The notes: a model not told the origin generated them from the letters alone. Positions 23,867 to 32,886 are shown, counted from the first letter of the stretch. The stretch is 64,000 nt of DNA from Phycisphaerales bacterium (GCA_028289195.1 JANQQR010000008.1:62001-126000); one strand, 5' to 3'. Translations and numbers: made by a program.

Positions 23867-25384
23867 ATGAACGTCTCGAGCTTCCTCGAACACTGGTCGA
23901 TCGCAGAGAACCCGTTCCGGGCCGAGGAGGCCCGGCACGACCCCGTGTTCTCGCGCCTCGGCCAGGGACCGACCACCCACCCGGACTTCGAGAAGATCGT
24001 GGGTGATCTCGCCAGGCCATCCACCGCCGTCGTGTTCGGGGAGAAGGGATCGGGCAAGACGGCCATCAGGCTCCAACTCGCCTCTCGCATCACCGAATTC
24101 AACGCCGGACGGCGCAAGGACATGGTCCTGCTCGTCCCCTACGACGACCTCAACCCGGTTCTCGACCGCTACGTCGCCCGCATGACCCCCGATGGAGAGA
24201 GCGACGCCAAGCGCATCCACAAGGTGCTCAGCAAACTCCGCCTTGTCGATCACATGGACGCCATCCTGGCCACCGCGACCCCGCGTCTGATCGACGTCCT
24301 GATCGGTGAAGACGAGGAAGCCCCGGCGGATCTGTGGAGGCAGGCCCGCAAGGCCACACCCACGATCAAACGCGACCTCCTGCTGCTCCAGGCGCTCTAC
24401 GACAGAATGGAGCATGCCGAGCGCCGCGCATCGACCGTTAGGCGCCGGCTCGGTGTCGGCCCCAGCCTCGACAGGTTCCTCTGGGGAGGAGCGGGCGCAA
24501 CACTCTGGGTCATCCCCGCGGCCTGCGGCATCGCGACGTTCTTCGTCGACACCAAGTGGGTCACGCCGCTGACGATCGCCATGTGGGCCACCATCGGTCT
24601 CTGGGCGATCGCCGCGGTCAAGTGGTTCGTCGTCGACCGCCTCCTCGTCGCCCGGCTGGCCAAGAAGGTCTCCAAGCAGCTCCGCACGGTGCCGCGCGGG
24701 CGTTCGGCGCTCAGCCGGGCCCTCTGGCGTCTGGCACCCGCCGACCGGCGCCGCGAGATGCTCCCCCTCGACAGCACCGACGACGTGCGCTACGCGATGT
24801 TCGAGCGCCTGCGCCGCGCCGCCGGCGCAATGGGGTTCGGTGGCGTGCTGGTCGTGCTCGACCGCCTCGACGAGCCAACGCTCATCAGCGGCGACCCGGA
24901 TCGCATGCGCACGGTCGTCTGGCCCCTGATGAACAACAAATTCCTGCAGCAGGAGGGCGTAGGCTTCAAGCTGCTGCTGCCGATCGAGCTGCGCCACGAG
25001 CTGTTCCGAGAGAACAGCGCATTCTTCCAGGAGGCCCGACTCGACAAGCAGAACATGATCGAGCGCCTCCTGTGGACCGGCGCCACGCTCTACGACCTGT
25101 GCAACGCCCGCCTCAACGCATGCCGCCCGAGCTCCTCGAGTCAGCTGACGCTCAAAGACCTCTTCGACGAGGACGTCGGACGCCAGGACATCGTCGACGC
25201 CCTCGACCAGATGCACCAACCCCGCGACGCCTTCAAGCTGATCTACCAGTGCATCGCCGAGCACTGCTCGAACGTCACCGAAGAGCAGGAGGCCTGGCAG
25301 ATCCCCAGGCTGATCCTCGAAACGGTGCGCAAGCAGCAATCGGACCGGGTGCAGATGTTCTATCGGGGTGTGAGGCCGGCGTAG
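23867..25384 (+). CDS. Membrane-embedded P-loop ATPase (KAP-like)
   Basis: A 505-residue NTPase. Walker A GEKGSGKT is at residues 58-65. Two transmembrane helices lie at about residues 205-225 and 232-252, inside the NTPase domain, and a Walker B-like GVLVVLDRLDE follows at about 326-336. A P-loop domain interrupted by a hydrophobic hairpin is the hallmark of KAP-type NTPases; the N-terminal WSIAENPFRAEEARHDPVF also resembles AAA-type ATPases that act with bound partners. The C-terminal third is helical with QDIVDALDQMHQPRDAFKLIY. Function unknown. Context gives no partner; the P-loop domain probably faces the cytosol. Confidence 0.68.
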   Translation: MNVSSFLEHWSIAENPFRAEEARHDPVFSRLGQGPTTHPDFEKIVGDLARPSTAVVFGEKGSGKTAIRLQLASRITEFNAGRRKDMVLLVPYDDLNPVLDRYVARMTPDGESDAKRIHKVLSKLRLVDHMDAILATATPRLIDVLIGEDEEAPADLWRQARKATPTIKRDLLLLQALYDRMEHAERRASTVRRRLGVGPSLDRFLWGGAGATLWVIPAACGIATFFVDTKWVTPLTIAMWATIGLWAIAAVKWFVVDRLLVARLAKKVSKQLRTVPRGRSALSRALWRLAPADRRREMLPLDSTDDVRYAMFERLRRAAGAMGFGGVLVVLDRLDEPTLISGDPDRMRTVVWPLMNNKFLQQEGVGFKLLLPIELRHELFRENSAFFQEARLDKQNMIERLLWTGATLYDLCNARLNACRPSSSSQLTLKDLFDEDVGRQDIVDALDQMHQPRDAFKLIYQCIAEHCSNVTEEQEAWQIPRLILETVRKQQSDRVQMFYRGVRPA

Positions 25385-25551
25385 GGGGTCGGGCGGGGGG
25401 CAGGCGTCAACGCGATGACAGAACCGCATCGGGCGCTGTCAGTTCTTCGTCGTGCGCGGATGGCGCACGCTGCGAAGTACGAGTCTTGGCGATGAGGACC
25501 AGTCGTCGGATTGTGGCATTGACCGCAATCTCCGGCGGATGAGCCAGCCCT

Positions 25552-25579
25552 CTGGCAACTGTAATACTTCGGCTATCAT
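25552..25579 (+). promoter_or_regulatory. Promoter candidate of the PEP-CTERM-like gene
   Basis: CTGGCA (25552-25557), a 16-nt spacer and TATCAT (25574-25579); each hexamer matches consensus at four or five of six bases. The start codon is 58 nt downstream with its own Shine-Dalgarno site. The rest of the 252-bp gap (25385-25636) holds nothing else I can support. Confidence 0.45.
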
Positions 25580-25636
25580 GAGATTGAAACGGTCGGCTCA
25601 CCAGCGGACCGGGATAGTCGAGGAAGGGAAGACACG

Positions 25637-26422
25637 ATGATTCAACGAGCGGCGACCCGCGTCGCATTTGCTGCGGTCTGCTTGCTGATACCGCATATGC
25701 AAGCTGATGCTGCACCGTTCCGACTTCGAGGCATTGAGTCTGGCGGCGAGCTCCCAGACGTCTCCGGCGCGGGCTTCACGGCTAGCTCGGGAGAGTTCTA
25801 CAAGGATGTAGCCAATCCCGCCGTATTCCCAACTTCCGCCGCGTTTCATGGGGTGCCGATCCTCAATCTCGAGCAGGATAGTTCCTGGACGATTGATCCG
25901 TTTGGCCCGAACGTGGCGCCAGATTCCAATCATGCAACACGAGACTTCTACGGCAACTATCCGGAGGGCACCTACCAGACAACGACTACGACAACTCCTT
26001 TCGCCTTGTCGGTGACTCCTGGCAGTGCGGTGTCAGGAGAACGCGCATTCTTCGCCTTCAAATTGCTGCCGCCTGGGGGGCCGTTCTCAGGAATGGCGCC
26101 AAATCCCAGCGGAGGACGCAGCACACTCGACGGCGTGTTCATAGGACGCGCGACCGTGGAGGACGGGGCATCGGTCTCCGGAGATGCGCTCTTCGATGTC
26201 GAAGGAGCGAATCCCGCGATCGTGGAACTGGACGGCGCACCCGTTCTGATCGGCGACCAGATGTTCGCTCTCCGCTCGTATCTCGTGATCGACGACGGAC
26301 CCGCGGGAGATACATTTGACCTGTGGTTTCAGGTCATCCCAGCCCCCGGCGTCCTTTTTGCGTTTCTCCCGCTCGCACTCATGAAGCGCCAATCACGAAG
26401 TACAGTCGATTCGACTGACTGA
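25637..26422 (+). CDS. Secreted protein with PEP-CTERM-like C-terminus
   Basis: A 261-residue exported protein. The signal peptide ends near residue 25 (QADA). The middle is Ser/Thr/Gly-rich with a run of six Thr near residue 115, and has no recognisable enzyme motif. The C-terminus is tripartite: PAPG, a hydrophobic stretch of about 12 residues, and a basic KRQSR, which resembles a PEP-CTERM/exosortase sorting signal with a PAPG variant, though about ten polar residues follow it. A Shine-Dalgarno GGAAGGGAAG precedes the ATG. Base composition looks less GC-rich than its neighbours, with frequent A/T third positions, which may mark transfer or relaxed selection. Confidence 0.7.
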   Translation: MIQRAATRVAFAAVCLLIPHMQADAAPFRLRGIESGGELPDVSGAGFTASSGEFYKDVANPAVFPTSAAFHGVPILNLEQDSSWTIDPFGPNVAPDSNHATRDFYGNYPEGTYQTTTTTTPFALSVTPGSAVSGERAFFAFKLLPPGGPFSGMAPNPSGGRSTLDGVFIGRATVEDGASVSGDALFDVEGANPAIVELDGAPVLIGDQMFALRSYLVIDDGPAGDTFDLWFQVIPAPGVLFAFLPLALMKRQSRSTVDSTD

Positions 26423-26590
26423 TTCGGCACAACGGGAGTTGGAGTCAAGCACGGACGCCATTCCGCTCGGCAGTGGGCGATCGGCCGCCCCAGGGCCATG
26501 GAGTCGAGCGGTGAATTGCGGGGCCCAATCGCGCTGACTCACAGGCATTTCAGGGTTGAGTGAACGATCCCGACGCCGCGATATCGAAAC

Positions 26591-28063
26591 TCAGGGTTCC
26601 TGATCGCTCTGTGTCGCAATCAGGCTCACGCCAACGTTGACCACCAGCGCCGCGATGAACGCCACCGTCAGGTTGTACATCTCGACCGAGCCCGAATACA
26701 CCTCCGGCCACACGATCGTGACGACGAAGCCCGTCGCCATGCCGGCCAGGCAGCCGGCGTAGGTCGCGCGCTTCCAGAGCAGCAGCAGGGCGAGTTGGGG
26801 CCCGAACGCTGCGCCGAGCATCGCCCAGCCGTAGGTGAGCACGTAGTTGTAGACCTTCACGTCCTGGTCGATCACCAGCAGCGCCGCGCCCACGCCCAGC
26901 GCCAGTACCACCCCGCGGTCGATCAGCCACCGGATGCGCGCGGCGGGGGCCTTGGTCACCTTCCCAACGATATCGCTGGCCACGCTGCTCGCGGCGACCA
27001 CCAGCTGGCTGTCGGCAGTCGATGCGATCGCAGCGAGGATCGCCGCCAGGGCCATGCCCGCGATCACGCCGGGCATCAGGTTCTGTGCGCTGACGATCAG
27101 GGCGAGCTCCGAGTCCGTCCCGCCTCCCGGCAGCAGGGTGGTGGCCCACTCATCGCCGGCGCTCGCCATCGCGCGGCTGAGCAGGCCGATCGTCACGGCG
27201 CCCCAGTAGATGAGCATCGCCCATGTCACCGCGATGGCCCCGCCCTGGTAGACGTCCTTGCTGTTCTCCAGCGCCATGTAGCGGACGAGCACGTGGGGCT
27301 GCCCCGGGTAGCCGAAGTTCACGCCGAGAGCACCGGACCCCAGAACGAACCCGATGAGCGCCAGGCCCCCGATGTCGGGCACGAATCGCACCAGGTCCGG
27401 ATCGGCGGACTCGAGCCCGTCGAGCACGAACCCGTAGCCGCCTCTCGTGATGAGCAGCGCCACCGGCAGCCCGACCAGAGCCGCGAGCATGAGCAGAGAC
27501 TGGGCGAAGTCGGTCCAGCACGCCGCCCGGAAACCGCCGACGACGGTGTAGGCGAGCACCACGACCATCCCGATGACCACGCCGAGGCGATAGTCGACGC
27601 CGCCGAACCCGAGCTCAAACGCCTTCCCTGCCGCGGCCATCTGGGCCGCGACGTAGAGGAACATCGCGCTGAGGATCACGATCACGCTCAGGATCCGCAG
27701 CAGCGGGGCCCGCTCGCCGAAGTGGAGGCTGAAGACGTCGGGGATCGTCACCGCCCCGAGTTCCCGCGCCCGGCGTCCGAGCGGACCCGCGAGGACGAAC
27801 CAGTTGAACAGGATCCCGAATGCCACCCCGGGCAGCAGCCAATAGGCGCGCACGCCGTTGGTGAACGCGAAGCCGACCAGTCCCATGGTCACCCAGCCGG
27901 AGGACCCCGACGCGGACGCCGAGAGCGACGCCATCCACGGCCCGAGCCGGCGCCCGGCGAGGAAGTAGTCCTCTTCATCCGCCTTGCCGAACCGGGTCGA
28001 GTAGATCCCGAGCCCGACGATGAGCAGCGTGTACAGCGCGAAGGAGATGCCGACGACGTCCAT
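26591..28063 (-). CDS. Sodium:solute symporter (SSS family, PutP-like)
   Basis: A 490-residue transporter with 12-13 transmembrane helices of the LeuT-fold SSS family. The second helix carries SLSASASGSSGWVTMGLVG, close to the proline/pantothenate-type Na+ and substrate site; later landmarks are VVGGFRAACWTDFAQSLLML and AILAAIASTADSQLVVAASS, the Na2-site region. These favour proline or a related small solute, but substrate is not certain. I used the ATG at 28063; a GTG at 28078 adds five residues. The gene is divergent from the SYLF lipoprotein with about 108 bp between starts. It is flanked by no catabolic genes. Confidence 0.88.
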   Translation of the reverse strand: MDVVGISFALYTLLIVGLGIYSTRFGKADEEDYFLAGRRLGPWMASLSASASGSSGWVTMGLVGFAFTNGVRAYWLLPGVAFGILFNWFVLAGPLGRRARELGAVTIPDVFSLHFGERAPLLRILSVIVILSAMFLYVAAQMAAAGKAFELGFGGVDYRLGVVIGMVVVLAYTVVGGFRAACWTDFAQSLLMLAALVGLPVALLITRGGYGFVLDGLESADPDLVRFVPDIGGLALIGFVLGSGALGVNFGYPGQPHVLVRYMALENSKDVYQGGAIAVTWAMLIYWGAVTIGLLSRAMASAGDEWATTLLPGGGTDSELALIVSAQNLMPGVIAGMALAAILAAIASTADSQLVVAASSVASDIVGKVTKAPAARIRWLIDRGVVLALGVGAALLVIDQDVKVYNYVLTYGWAMLGAAFGPQLALLLLWKRATYAGCLAGMATGFVVTIVWPEVYSGSVEMYNLTVAFIAALVVNVGVSLIATQSDQEP

Positions 28064-28171
28064 GCTGGAGCGGGACACTACCAGATCCGTCTGACGGGTC
28101 GGACACGAGGGCGTTGGTGGATATCATCGCACCCATCAACCATCCGCCACTCGCATTCACGGGAGAGACCC

Positions 28172-28738
28172 TTGATCCGCACACTGACGACGATTCCGCT
28201 GATTGCCGCCCTCGCCTTCACTCTGTGCGCGTGCGCGACAGCACCCGAGACCGCCTCCGAGCGCCGCTCGCTGGTCCGCCAGGCCGACTACACCGTCGAG
28301 CAGTTCCTCGAAGCCGACCCGAGCATGCAGACGTTCTTCGACAACGCCGTGGGATGGGCCGTGTTCCCGACCGTCGGCAAGGGCGCTGTCGGCGTCGGCG
28401 GCGCCTACGGCAAGGGCGTGCTGTATCAGGGCGGCGAGGTCGTCGGATACTGCGATCTCTCGCAGGGCTCCATCGGATTCCAACTCGGCGGCCAGAGCTA
28501 CTCCGAGATCATCTTCTTCCGCAACGATCAGGCGATCTCGGCCTTCAAGTCCGGCACGGTGAAACTCTCGGCTCAGGCATCCGCCGTCGCCGCGGCCTCC
28601 GGGGCCTCGGCCGACGCCGATTATTCGGAGGGCGTCGCGATCTTCACCATGGCGAGCGGCGGACTGATGTTCGAGGCGTCGGTGGGGGGCCAGGGATTCG
28701 ACTACCGGCCCGCCAGCATGTTCGACGACGACGAGTGA
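28172..28738 (+). CDS. SYLF/Ysc84-domain lipoprotein
   Basis: A 188-residue secreted protein with a short signal and a lipobox-like LCAC near residue 20, so probably lipid-anchored. The rest is a SYLF (Ysc84) domain: ADPSMQTFFDNAVGWAVFPTVGKGAVGVGGAYGKG as a recognisable core (split here: AVGWAVFPTVGKG and GVGGAYGKGVLY), then IGFQLGGQSYSEIIFF and a final GLMFEASVGGQGFDY. SYLF domains bind lipids in eukaryotes; bacterial members are mostly uncharacterised envelope proteins. The start is a TTG at 28172 with GGGAGAG at good spacing; no ATG or GTG is available in frame nearby. Confidence 0.85.
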   Translation: MIRTLTTIPLIAALAFTLCACATAPETASERRSLVRQADYTVEQFLEADPSMQTFFDNAVGWAVFPTVGKGAVGVGGAYGKGVLYQGGEVVGYCDLSQGSIGFQLGGQSYSEIIFFRNDQAISAFKSGTVKLSAQASAVAAASGASADADYSEGVAIFTMASGGLMFEASVGGQGFDYRPASMFDDDE

Positions 28739-28741
28739 GGC

Positions 28742-29590
28742 TCACTCGCCCGGGATCGTGCTGATCGCGCCTTCCCAGGGGCTGCTGGCGCTCGCGTAGA
28801 GCTTGCGCGGGATCCGCCCTGAGAGATGTGATTGCCGGCCGGCGATGCACGCGTGGCGCATGGCGTGGGCCATCATCACCGGCTCCTGCGCGTGCGCGAT
28901 CGCCGTGTTCAGCAGCACACCGTCGGCGCCGAGTTCCATCGCTGTGGAGACGTCGCTCGCGCACCCCACGCCGGCGTCGACGATCACCGGGTAGCGGGGG
29001 TCGTTCTCTTTGAGCGCCCGCAGGATCAGCGTGATCGCGCTGGCGTTGAGCACGCCCTGCCCGGAGCCGATCGGAGAGCCGGCGGGCATGACGCTCGTGG
29101 CGCCGGCATCTTTGATGCGCTGCGCCATGATCGGGTCGTCCGAGGTGTAGCAGAGCACCTCGAACCCGTCGTCGACGAGCGTCTTGCACGCCTCGAGCGT
29201 GCCGAGGGGATCGGGCAGCAGCGTCTTCTTGTCGCCCAGGACCTCGAGCTTGACCCACGAGGCGCCCGGGTTCCCGAGCTGATCAAGCAGCTCGCGTCCG
29301 AGGCGCGCGACGCGGACCGCGTCGTCGGCGCTGAAGCAGCCCGCCGTATTGGGCAGGATCGTGTACCGATCGAGATCGATGAACTCCAGCAGCGACTGGC
29401 CCTGCTCGTTGTAGAGGCGCTCGCGCCGCACGGCGACCGTCACCACCTCGGCGCCCGAGGCGTCGAGTGCCTGCTGCATCGTGGGGAAGTCGGCGTACTT
29501 GCCCGTGCCCACCACCAGGCGGCTCGAGAACGTCCGCGTCCCGAGGGTGAAAGGCTCCAGGCCGGGCTCCGTGATCTGCTGGGTCGTCAT
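28742..29590 (-). CDS. thiG: Thiazole synthase ThiG
   Basis: Forms the thiazole phosphate moiety of thiamin from deoxyxylulose phosphate, a glycine- or tyrosine-derived imine, and ThiS-thiocarboxylate sulfur. The 282-residue TIM barrel shows [11 protein letters not shown], the lysine of WVKLEVLGD that forms the imine with substrate, the phosphate loop [10 protein letters not shown], and [14 protein letters not shown]. It lies 23 nt after thiS on the same strand, yet TACACT ends exactly 6 nt before its ATG, so it may also have its own start of transcription. ThiF, ThiH/ThiO and ThiE are not in the window. Confidence 0.95.
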   Translation of the reverse strand: MTTQQITEPGLEPFTLGTRTFSSRLVVGTGKYADFPTMQQALDASGAEVVTVAVRRERLYNEQGQSLLEFIDLDRYTILPNTAGCFSADDAVRVARLGRELLDQLGNPGASWVKLEVLGDKKTLLPDPLGTLEACKTLVDDGFEVLCYTSDDPIMAQRIKDAGATSVMPAGSPIGSGQGVLNASAITLILRALKENDPRYPVIVDAGVGCASDVSTAMELGADGVLLNTAIAHAQEPVMMAHAMRHACIAGRQSHLSGRIPRKLYASASSPWEGAISTIPGE

Positions 29591-29596
29591 GGCTCC

Positions 29597-29602
29597 AGTG
29601 TA
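29597..29602 (-). promoter_or_regulatory. TACACT -10 box 6 nt before thiG
   Basis: TACACT, then GGAGCC, then ATG. The 6-nt gap contains a GGAG too close to the ATG for a normal ribosome site. Same geometry as thiS immediately upstream. Confidence 0.45.
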
Positions 29603-29613
29603 CGCAGGAGCGC

Positions 29614-29814
29614 TCAGCCGCCACCGACGAGGGTCATGAGTTCGACCCGGTCGCCGTCGCGGAGCATCGTCTCGGCGTGGCGTGCCTTGGGGACGACCTC
29701 CCGATTCACCTCCACGGCGCAGGGCGATCCGTCGAGCCCGAGGTCAGCCAGCAGGCCCTGCACGCTCAATTCGTCGGTCCGCGATTCCTTCTTGCCGTTG
29801 ATCACGAGTTCCAT
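29614..29814 (-). CDS. thiS: Sulfur carrier protein ThiS
   Basis: A 66-residue ubiquitin-fold sulfur carrier; its C-terminal glycine is adenylated and converted to a thiocarboxylate that donates sulfur to ThiG. It begins [11 protein letters not shown], the first strand, and ends LVGGG, keeping the Gly-Gly terminus with one extra glycine. The [14 protein letters not shown] segment is typical of the family. It is the first gene of a thiS-thiG pair. TAGACT ends 6 nt before the ATG and there is no Shine-Dalgarno site, which suggests a leaderless mRNA. No TPP riboswitch is seen upstream. Confidence 0.9.
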   Translation of the reverse strand: MELVINGKKESRTDELSVQGLLADLGLDGSPCAVEVNREVVPKARHAETMLRDGDRVELMTLVGGG

Positions 29815-29820
29815 AGCCCC

Positions 29821-29826
29821 AGTCTA
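29821..29826 (-). promoter_or_regulatory. TAGACT -10 box 6 nt before thiS
   Basis: TAGACT, then GGGGCT, then ATG of thiS. Upstream lies a perfect 7-bp hairpin (29830-29851) rather than a riboswitch. Confidence 0.48.
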
Positions 29827-29829
29827 GGT

Positions 29830-29851
29830 GCGCACCGATGCCGGGGTGCGC
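29830..29851. promoter_or_regulatory. Hairpin or operator in the thiS/M14 divergent region
   Basis: GCGCACC (29830-29836) and GGTGCGC (29845-29851) pair perfectly around an 8-nt loop; GGTGCGCACC at 29827-29836 is itself a 10-bp palindrome. It lies just upstream of both the thiS box and the M14 -10 candidate, so it could be an operator. No regulator is identified. Confidence 0.35.
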
Positions 29852-29854
29852 CGC

Positions 29855-29863
29855 TGGTATCCT
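29855..29863 (+). promoter_or_regulatory. Extended -10 candidate for the M14 peptidase gene
   Basis: TGGTATCCT has a TGn extension before TATCCT (29858-29863). It lies 44 nt before the ATG at 29908, matching the 45-47 nt seen upstream of two other genes. Confidence 0.42.
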
Positions 29864-29907
29864 CTTGGCCCGAGTCAACCACCACGATGACAGCGAGGTC
29901 CGTGCTC

Positions 29908-32886
29908 ATGACGACGATGCGTTTGACATCCGCCGCGCTCGCGGCTGCCGCGATGGTCTCCTGCGCGAACTCCCCGGTCGCTGCTCGCCAGGGCGCAGCC
30001 GGCGGGGCCGAGGGCGTTCGGGTTCCCGGGCTCTCCGGGCCGGACGCGGCGCTCGCCTATCCGGCGGCGTTCTTCCCCGGGGCCGCGTACGACGCGGGCA
30101 TCCCCACGCCCGACAATGTCATGGGGTTCACACTCGGTGAGCGCCCGGCGACCTACACGCAGCTCAAGGCGGCGTTCGAAGCTCTGGCCGAGTCCAGCGA
30201 TCGCGCGACCCTCGTCGAGTACGCGACCTCGTACGAGGGCCGGTCGCTCTACTACCTGGTGATCACCGATCCTTCCCGCGTCGGCGATGGCGACGACCCG
30301 TTCGCCGATCTCAAGCGCGATCTGCGGAGCGTTGCCGATCCTCGTTCGACGGATGCAGCAGACGCCGAGCGCCTCGCCGGGCAACTGCCGGCCGTGGCCT
30401 GGATGGCATACGCGATCCACGGCAACGAATGCTCGGGCGCCGATGCGGCGCTTGCCGCGGCCTACCACCTCACGGCCTCGACGAGCGCCGAGACCGCACA
30501 GATGCTTGAAGATCTGGTTGTTGTCATCGACCCGCTGATGAACCCCGACGGGCGCGACCGCTACATCAATCGTCTGGATGAATCGCGCTCGACCCAGCCG
30601 GCCCACGACAACCAGTCGATGGCGCACCGAGGCCAGTGGCCATCTGGTCGGACCAATCACTACCTCTTTGATCTCAACCGCGACTGGATCCTGGGCGTCC
30701 ACCCCGAGACACGCGGGCGCATCGAAGCCATCGACGAGTGGCACCCGCTCCTGCTCGTCGACGCGCACGAGATGGGCAGCCTCGACACATACCTCTTCAG
30801 CCCGTCGCGCGAACCGGTGAACCCCAACCTCCCCCAGCGACGCAAGCACTGGTGGGACGTCTTCGCGCTCGACCAGGGTGCGGCGTTCGATGCGTTCGGC
30901 TGGCGCTACTACACCGGCGAATGGAACGAGGAGTGGTACCCGGGCTACACGAGCTCGTGGGCCGGGTTCCGCGGAGCGGTGGGCATCCTGTACGAACAGG
31001 CCCGGGTCGCCCCCGATGGCATCAAGCGACCCGAGGGCACCGTGCTCACATACCGGGAATCGGTGCACCACCAGGTTGTCAGCACGATGGCGAACCTCGA
31101 CACGCTCCAGGCCAACAGGGCCGAACTCTACGAGGAGTTCCTCGCCGAGCGCCGCCAGAATGTCAGCGCCGATGCGCCGCACGCCGACCGCGTGTTTGCT
31201 ATCCGCCCCTGGAACAACCACGGCCGGATGCGCATCTTCCTCGAACTCATGCAGGTGCAGGGCTTCGATGTGTTCGTTGCCGACGAGGCCTTCAGCGCCG
31301 CCCGCGCCGAGAACCAGCTCGGGATCGTGAGCGAGAACGCCGAATTTCCGGCCGGCACGTTACTGATCCCCAACCGCCAGCCTGAGGCGCCGCTGGTGAG
31401 CGCGATGCTCGAGTTCGACCCGCGCATGAGCGAGGAGTTCCTCCGGTGGTCGCGCCGAGAGATCCTGCGTGCCGACGATCCCAAGCTCTACGACGTGACC
31501 TCCTGGAATCTCACGATGATGCACGGCGTGCCCGCCAGCGTCATCAGCGCCTCAGACGTCCCCGCGACGTCGCCGCTCGAGCTCGGAGACGCGAGCGGGG
31601 GAGTCGAGAACGCCGAAGCGCTCGTCGCGTGGGTGATCGACGGCGTTGACGACAACGCCGCGATCGCTGCCGCACGCCTGATGGAAGCCGGCGTCGAGGT
31701 CCGCGCCGCCAACAAGGCCTTCGAGATCGGCGGCACCACGTTCGCTCGGGGCTCGGTCGTCGTCACCCGCAACGACAACCAGCTGCTCCCCGGAAGCGAT
31801 GACGAGCTGATACGGACGATCGACCGCATCGCGCAAGACCTCGCGGTCAGGGCAATCGGGATCGACTCAAGCCTCGGTATCGGCGTGGAGAATCCCGATC
31901 TGGGCGGCGAGCACTTCGAGCTGCTCGAGCGCCCGCGCATCGCCCTCGTCGGCGGCCCCGATGTCAGCTCATACGGCTACGGAACGGCGTGGCACGCCAT
32001 CGACCAGCGCCTCGGCGTGCCGGTAGCACTGCTGACCTCCACGGGATTCGGAGGTGTGGACCTGCGCAGATACAACACGCTGATCATCCCGAGCACCTGG
32101 GGCCCGTTTCTGCGTGAGCATCAGGCGAAGATCAGCGAATGGGTCGAGTCGGGCGGGACGCTGGTCGCGATGGACAACAGCGCACGCCAACTGGCGAGCG
32201 AAGAGTCCGGGCTCAGCCGCGTCCGCCAGCTCCCCGATGTGCTCGACAATCTGCACGACTACGAGATCACGCTCCTTCGCGAAATCACGGCCCGGACCGA
32301 GCAGGTCGACACCGACGCGATCTGGGACCGCGATGCTGCCGGCGACGTCGCATTCCCATGGGACCACGAACCGGGCGAGGACGAAGAATCTGCGCCGGAT
32401 CTCAGCCTGCCCGCGACGGACGAACTCGAGCGGCGCGACGAGTGGCAGAGCGTCTTCATGCCAGCGGGCGTGATGCTGGCTGGGCGTATCGACGATCGCC
32501 ACTGGCTGACATTCGGCGACGAGCACATGATCCCGCTGCTGATGGGCAACAACGGGGTGCTGATGACCAAGCCGCCCGTCGACGCGGCCGTCCGGGTCGG
32601 GATGCTGATCCCCGAAGACGATCTCGCCGCGCGGCGGGTCGGGTGGGCGGTCATGCCCGAGGGGCAGCGACTGCTCGTGCGCATGAGCGGCCTGCTGTGG
32701 CCGGAAGCCGCCGAGCGACTCGCGAACGCAGCGGCAATCACCCGGGAGCGCCATGGCAACGGCCAGGTGATCCTGTTCGCCAGCGAGCCGAACTTCCGCG
32801 GCGCGACGCTCGCGACACAGCGGTTTTTCCTGAACGCCATCGTGTTCGGCCCCGGGATGGGGGCGAGCCACCCGATCATTCCGTGA
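29908..32886 (+). CDS. M14-family zinc carboxypeptidase, exported lipoprotein
   Basis: A large (992-residue) extracytoplasmic metallopeptidase-like protein. The signal has a lipobox-like MVSC near residue 19. The M14 domain covers about residues 75-400: zinc ligands H171 and E174 in HGNECSG, then NPDGRDRY, LNRDW and a third-ligand region VDAHEMGS. The remainder is a long beta-rich C-terminal half including an amidotransferase-like VAMDNSARQLA segment. ATG codons at 29887, 29908 and 29917 are all possible; I chose 29908 for GAGG upstream and the -10 distance. The next gene overlaps its stop as GTGA, so both envelope proteins are coupled. Confidence 0.86.
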   Translation: MTTMRLTSAALAAAAMVSCANSPVAARQGAAGGAEGVRVPGLSGPDAALAYPAAFFPGAAYDAGIPTPDNVMGFTLGERPATYTQLKAAFEALAESSDRATLVEYATSYEGRSLYYLVITDPSRVGDGDDPFADLKRDLRSVADPRSTDAADAERLAGQLPAVAWMAYAIHGNECSGADAALAAAYHLTASTSAETAQMLEDLVVVIDPLMNPDGRDRYINRLDESRSTQPAHDNQSMAHRGQWPSGRTNHYLFDLNRDWILGVHPETRGRIEAIDEWHPLLLVDAHEMGSLDTYLFSPSREPVNPNLPQRRKHWWDVFALDQGAAFDAFGWRYYTGEWNEEWYPGYTSSWAGFRGAVGILYEQARVAPDGIKRPEGTVLTYRESVHHQVVSTMANLDTLQANRAELYEEFLAERRQNVSADAPHADRVFAIRPWNNHGRMRIFLELMQVQGFDVFVADEAFSAARAENQLGIVSENAEFPAGTLLIPNRQPEAPLVSAMLEFDPRMSEEFLRWSRREILRADDPKLYDVTSWNLTMMHGVPASVISASDVPATSPLELGDASGGVENAEALVAWVIDGVDDNAAIAAARLMEAGVEVRAANKAFEIGGTTFARGSVVVTRNDNQLLPGSDDELIRTIDRIAQDLAVRAIGIDSSLGIGVENPDLGGEHFELLERPRIALVGGPDVSSYGYGTAWHAIDQRLGVPVALLTSTGFGGVDLRRYNTLIIPSTWGPFLREHQAKISEWVESGGTLVAMDNSARQLASEESGLSRVRQLPDVLDNLHDYEITLLREITARTEQVDTDAIWDRDAAGDVAFPWDHEPGEDEESAPDLSLPATDELERRDEWQSVFMPAGVMLAGRIDDRHWLTFGDEHMIPLLMGNNGVLMTKPPVDAAVRVGMLIPEDDLAARRVGWAVMPEGQRLLVRMSGLLWPEAAERLANAAAITRERHGNGQVILFASEPNFRGATLATQRFFLNAIVFGPGMGASHPIIP

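Noticed and set aside
29815-29907. TPP riboswitch upstream of thiS or the divergent gene
   Set aside because: None of the conserved TPP-binding sequence blocks is present, and the thiS -10 box leaves no room for a leader.
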